Positions 15,236-18,383 of a DNA stretch of 18,383 bases are shown one piece after another (positions within the stretch are counted from its first letter, which is position 1; each line of letters starts with the position of its first letter). The translations under genes were made by a program, and so were the position numbers. Under the pieces are notes generated by a model. It was not told where the DNA came from. It did no database searches and worked only from the letters and a program-made list of their open reading frames with translations. This DNA is from JBCCAG01 sp050330955 (GTDB taxonomy: Bacteria > Cyanobacteriota > Cyanobacteriia > CAKZMO01): positions 1-18,383 of the forward strand of contig JBHJHJ010000138.1 in assembly GCA_050330955.1 (NCBI GenBank), read 5' to 3'.

Positions 15236-16048
15236 CTAGCTGTCAGCCTCCTCGCTACCCTCGTCAGCGGCGGCCTCTACAGGGGCCTCATCTTCGTATT
15301 CGCCTTCTGCACCCTCGTAATCTTCGTAATCTTGATAGATGTCGTTGTCATCCTCAGCGTCGAGCTGACCGTGACGCCCTTCGTAAATTGCGTCCGCCAG
15401 TCGACCGACAATCAGCTTAATGGAGCGGATGGCGTCATCGTTGGCCGGGATGGGAATATCGACCACGTCGGGGTCGCAGTTGGTGTCGAGCAGAGCCACG
15501 ATGGGAATGTCGAGCTTGGTGCACTCTTGAACCGCATTGTACTCCCGCCGCTGATCGACGATAACGACGATGTCGGGCACCTGTCGCATGAGCTTGATGC
15601 CCCCCAGGTATTTCTGCAGCTTCTCCAGCTCGCGGCGCAGCATTGCCGCCTCTTTCTTCGGCAGCAGGTCAAGGACGCCGGTCTCCTCGCGACGCTCTAG
15701 CTCCTTCAGTCGCTCAACGCGGGTCTTAATGGTGGCCCAGTTGGTGAGCATGCCGCCCAGCCAGCGCTGGTTGACGTAGTAGGCGCCGCAGCGGGAGGCC
15801 TCTTGCGCAATGATGCCTGCAGCTTGGCGCTTGGTGCCCACGAACAGCACCTTCTTTCCTTGTTCGGTGGCTTCCCGCATGTAGGTGTAGGCCCCCTCCA
15901 TGAGCTGGGCGGTCTGCACCAGGTCAATAATGTGGACTCCGTTGCGGGAGGTGTATATGTAGGAGTCCATTTTGGGGTTCCAGCGGCGGGTCTGGTGACC
16001 AAAGTGAACGCCGGATTCTAGCAGTTGGGCGAGTGAAACAACGGGCAT
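15236..16048 (-). CDS. rpsB: 30S ribosomal protein S2
   Basis: Component of the small ribosomal subunit. The 270 residues include SGVHFGHQTRRWNPKM (12-27), the LFVGTKRQA stretch (68-76), NQRWLGGMLTNW (93-104), a coiled-coil insertion (105-145) and PDIVVIVDQRREYNAV (158-173), all characteristic. After the conserved core (about 1-228) there is an unusually acidic tail (229-270) rich in Glu, Asp and Tyr (for example YQDYEDYEGAEGEYEDE). It starts at ATG 16048 after an AAGGAG sequence 13 bases away. The gene is first in the cluster with tsf. Confidence 0.96.
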   Translation of the reverse strand: MPVVSLAQLLESGVHFGHQTRRWNPKMDSYIYTSRNGVHIIDLVQTAQLMEGAYTYMREATEQGKKVLFVGTKRQAAGIIAQEASRCGAYYVNQRWLGGMLTNWATIKTRVERLKELERREETGVLDLLPKKEAAMLRRELEKLQKYLGGIKLMRQVPDIVVIVDQRREYNAVQECTKLDIPIVALLDTNCDPDVVDIPIPANDDAIRSIKLIVGRLADAIYEGRHGQLDAEDDNDIYQDYEDYEGAEGEYEDEAPVEAAADEGSEEADS

Positions 16049-16320
16049 TATTGGGTATTAACTCCTTGATTCGGGTTTAGCCTCCACTCAGGTGCATCTT
16101 TGGCGCTTTTCCCGAGAGCGGATCGCCCCCGGTTTTGCAGCCACGCCGGCTAAGTTAACTCAATAGAGCCAACTCATTTGAATATAAAGATGCCGGCATC
16201 AGACACCCGAATTCCTGAGTGTGCGATTTTTTGACAACTTTTCTAGGATAGCACTTTCATATTGCCGTCAGTGTAGGCCCTCAACACAGTCAACACAGCA
16301 ATGTGACCCACACTCAAGGC
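16049..16320. other. 272-base region between rpsB and the ABC permease gene
   Basis: It must hold the rpsB promoter and leader on the minus strand. I see a perfect 12-base palindrome GATGCCGGCATC at 16189-16200, an AT-rich TTATATTC on the minus strand next to it that could be a -10 element, and a short direct duplication TCAACACAG-TCAACACAG at 16281-16298. No convincing -35/-10 pair or intrinsic terminator was found. Confidence 0.4.
16062..16067 (-). promoter_or_regulatory. Shine-Dalgarno AAGGAG of rpsB
   Basis: On the minus strand AAGGAG lies 13 bases before the ATG of rpsB, slightly farther than the usual spacing. It supports the chosen start. Confidence 0.6.
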
Positions 16321-17148
16321 TCACCCACGGGCGGAGAGGCGGCGATAGAGTACGTAGGCGATCGCAATCAGGCTACCGGAAAATAGGGTTGTTAGGGTGC
16401 CCAGCGCATACAGCGCCGGGGAGGTGACGTTGGTGGTCATGCCAAAAATCTCCAGGGGTAGGGTGTTGTACTGCCCTGACACCAGCGAGGTGCGAGTGAA
16501 CTCATCGTAGGACAGGGTGAAGGTCAGCAGGCTTACCCCCGCCAAGCTCGGGGCCACCAGCGGCAGCACCACCTCCCAAAAGGTGCGGCCATCCCCTGCC
16601 CCCAAATCCCGCGCCGCCTCTTCGTAAGCGGGATTGAAGCGGTTGAACACCCCTAGCATAATCAAAAAGGCAATGGGCAGCGTCCAGGTGAGGTGGGCCC
16701 CCAGGCCAGAGCTATACCAGCGGGTGGGCCAGCCCATCACCTGAAACATCACCCCCAGCCCCAGGGAAACCAAAATACTGGGCACAATCAGGCTCGCCAC
16801 CGTGAGGTAAAACAGCGCCGTAGACCCGCGAAACCGCAGCCGAAACGCCATCGCCCCTAAGGTGGCGATTCCCGCCGCGATCGCGGTCACCAAAGCCCCC
16901 AGCACCAGCGATCGCCCAAACGGCTCCACAAAATTCCCCACCCGCTGCTCTTGAAACACCTGACCCAGCCAGTAAAACCCGAAGCTGCGCACGGGAAAGG
17001 TGAGCGCCCCGTCAGGCCCCTGCAGCGACAGGATGAAGATGGTGACCATAGGGCCATAGAGGAAGAGAACAAATAGCCCGAAGAAGGCGGCGAGGAGGTA
17101 GAAAGGGAGCGATCGCTTTGTCATCAGCGTTAACCAGAGTTGGTACAT
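16321..17148 (-). CDS. ABC transporter permease, PotC-like
   Basis: A 275-residue inner-membrane permease with about six hydrophobic segments. The cytoplasmic EAA loop that docks to the ATPase is clear: EEAARDLGAGDGRTFWEVVLPL (from 176). SYDEFTRTSLVSG and NTLPLEIFGM near the C-terminus match the PotC type of permease in spermidine/putrescine-like importers; the true substrate (polyamine, ion or other small solute) cannot be told from a permease alone. ATG 17148 is used, while an ATG at 17124 (MTKRSLPF) would remove eight residues and is equally possible; neither has a good ribosome-binding site. Its expected partner permease lies upstream beyond an inserted DEP-domain gene. No ATPase or binding-protein gene lies in the window. 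Confidence 0.86.
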   Translation of the reverse strand: MYQLWLTLMTKRSLPFYLLAAFFGLFVLFLYGPMVTIFILSLQGPDGALTFPVRSFGFYWLGQVFQEQRVGNFVEPFGRSLVLGALVTAIAAGIATLGAMAFRLRFRGSTALFYLTVASLIVPSILVSLGLGVMFQVMGWPTRWYSSGLGAHLTWTLPIAFLIMLGVFNRFNPAYEEAARDLGAGDGRTFWEVVLPLVAPSLAGVSLLTFTLSYDEFTRTSLVSGQYNTLPLEIFGMTTNVTSPALYALGTLTTLFSGSLIAIAYVLYRRLSARG

Positions 17149-17201
17149 CGGATATTGTGAATGGTTGGCTTGCGCCTTACCAAGGTGCGCAATACTACAG
17201 C

Positions 17202-17753
17202 CTACTCATCCCAATAAAATCGATAGAACAAGTAATCGCACTCAAACGGGTGTTCATCAATCACGTGATGAATCCAGCCTTCGTCCATCAGGCGCTGCCC
17301 CAATCGCACTGCATCTTGTTGAGAAATTTGTAAGGTTTGCATCAGCCATGTGACTGCCTCACTACCAACGAAGCAGCGTGGATATAGCTTCAAATTAAAG
17401 TGCCGGTCCTTAATTTTGATGCCGCCCACATTACGCATTTGAGCAATTAGCTCTTCCAAATTCATGCTCTGAACAGGAATATTCTTCAGCGCTTTGAGCC
17501 TAACGGTGTCGTCTTCTTGCCAAATGGTATAAAACCTATCGGTCTCAATTACGAGTATCAAATGCTTGCCTTTATTCTCAATGGCAGAATCTTTTGCTTG
17601 CTTAACCGCTGCTGATTTCTGCGCCTTAGGAAATGCGTCAAGCTGAGTAAATAGTTGGTTGCGATAGGCGATACCATCCAGCGTTCTCGCCATGTTAGCG
17701 GTCAGGCGGATGAGCTGACAGTGGGTAACTTGGTCGGCAGTGAGTAATAGCAT
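17202..17753 (-). CDS. DEP-domain protein of unknown function
   Basis: A 183-residue soluble protein. Residues about 106-183 form a DEP domain (GGIKIKDRHFNLKLYPRCFVG, then EAVTWLM, QDAVRLGQRLMDEGWIHHV and the final YLFYRFYWD), a small helical domain that in other proteins mediates membrane or receptor association in signalling. The N-terminal half (1-105) has an amphipathic helical start, a Lys/Ala-rich stretch and a small beta-like segment (KHLILVIETDRFYTIW); I do not recognise it. The ATG at 17753 follows a GGGTGG sequence at suitable distance. Base composition is clearly less GC-rich than its neighbours and there is no HIP1 site, suggesting late acquisition. It sits between two permease genes that are usually adjacent. 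Confidence 0.75.
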   Translation of the reverse strand: MLLLTADQVTHCQLIRLTANMARTLDGIAYRNQLFTQLDAFPKAQKSAAVKQAKDSAIENKGKHLILVIETDRFYTIWQEDDTVRLKALKNIPVQSMNLEELIAQMRNVGGIKIKDRHFNLKLYPRCFVGSEAVTWLMQTLQISQQDAVRLGQRLMDEGWIHHVIDEHPFECDYLFYRFYWDE

Positions 17754-18003
17754 GATACAAGACCACCCTTTATTTGACTTGACTCCAGGTATTGGTTAGC
17801 AGCATAGGGATCGGCAATGAGTTTTCGCTGAAAATCCAGTGACTTCCACCTGAAATGTCCTTTTAAGGCAAGCAACCTAAACCACCGCGGCGACCTATTT
17901 TTTGCTTTTACTGATATTTTTTCGATATATTTTTTGAGCTTTAGATATTCATTTCTTTTCTTTATTCAGTAGGAAATCATTAAAACCCATGCGTGCAGAG
18001 CCT
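17754..18003. other. AT-rich spacer between the permease and DEP genes
   Basis: No gene seen. About 100 bases (17893-17995) are strongly AT-rich with T-tracts and an imperfect duplication of TATTTTTTCGATATATTTTTT type. It probably carries the DEP gene promoter on the minus strand, but no clear -35/-10 pair can be named. Confidence 0.5.
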
Positions 18004-18383
18004 TTAAAGCGCCTTGCGAATATTCACCACCTGCAAAATTGACACCACCAGCAGAAGCGTCACCGTTAACAGCACCATGGCGTTAGCCGCCGCCAGCGGA
18101 TACTGCAGACTGCCAATCTGCGTTTGAATCAGCTTGCCGATGGATGCCGCCTGCCCGCCCCCCATCAGTCGCACCGTGACAAACTCACCCATTACTAAAG
18201 TCACAATGAAAATTGAGCCAATGGCGATACCAGGGGCCGACAAAGGCAGCACCACCTCCCGAAACACCCCTAGCCCCGACGCGCCCATGTCTTCCGCAGC
18301 GGTAATCAAGGTGCGATCGATGCGCATCAGGCTGTTGAAAATCGGCGCAATCATAAAAATCACGTAGAGGTGCACCATCCCCA
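18004..18383 (-). CDS. ABC transporter permease, PotB-like, 5' end missing
   Basis: The C-terminal 126 residues of a membrane permease; the frame runs off the window edge and the ATG at 18378 is internal. An EAA-type loop is visible (LITAAEDMGASGLGVFREVV), followed by two hydrophobic segments and the GEFVTVRLMGGGQAASIGKL stretch that is typical of PotB-class permeases (GDFVTPxLLGG). It is the natural partner of the PotC-like permease at 16321-17148; together they would form the membrane channel of a polyamine-type importer. The substrate is not determined. Confidence 0.84.
   Translation of the reverse strand, partial: GMVHLYVIFMIAPIFNSLMRIDRTLITAAEDMGASGLGVFREVVLPLSAPGIAIGSIFIVTLVMGEFVTVRLMGGGQAASIGKLIQTQIGSLQYPLAAANAMVLLTVTLLLVVSILQVVNIRKAL

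Noticed and set aside
16231..16260. Plus-strand TTGACA as a promoter -35 box
   Set aside because: No -10 hexamer at 16-18 bases and no plus-strand gene follows.

Overview
The window is a stretch of cyanobacterial chromosome. About thirty copies of the HIP1 octamer GCGATCGC are scattered through it (for example 330-337 and 745-752), roughly one per 600 bases. The gene families are also cyanobacterial: an NblR-type regulator, DUF2949, a fused sterol-desaturase/short-chain dehydrogenase, and the order rpsB-tsf-conserved hypothetical-recG. Base composition is GC-rich, which would fit a leptolyngbyoid or similar filamentous lineage, but the genus cannot be fixed from this sequence. I saw no rRNA or tRNA gene, CRISPR array, transposase or phage gene.

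Layout. (1) 1-2887, plus strand: the 3' part of a membrane desaturase/dehydrogenase fusion, overlapping by four bases a GT39-type membrane glycosyltransferase. (2) 2888-3382: a spacer filled by a decayed tandem repeat (13 units of 21 bp, each made of three 7-bp monomers) that stays open as a heptapeptide-repeat reading frame. (3) 3383-7196, plus strand: tRNA hydroxylase MiaE, NAD kinase, an atypical OmpR-class regulator (NblR-like), a DUF192 lipoprotein and a 63-residue DUF2949 protein. (4) 7197-9389: a structured spacer, then a hybrid PAS-GAF histidine kinase whose N-terminus looks like the tail end of a MASE1 membrane sensor. (5) 9386-16048, minus strand: a DUF2608 HAD-like lipoprotein converging on the kinase, then (in transcription order rpsB, tsf, hypothetical, recG) a translation/DNA-repair cluster. 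(6) 16321-18383, minus strand: two permeases of a PotB/PotC-type ABC importer, separated by a DEP-domain gene in a less GC-rich segment without HIP1 sites.

How they fit together: rpsB and tsf supply ribosomal protein S2 and elongation factor Ts, with two strong inverted repeats between them that may tune the ratio. NAD kinase and the NblR-like regulator are close neighbours, linking NADP supply and light/nutrient stress control only by position. Most of the window is ordinary core genome. The parts most worth a second look are the heptamer array, the DEP gene splitting the ABC permease pair, the unusual signalling proteins, and the oppositely charged tails on the S2 and EF-Ts proteins.
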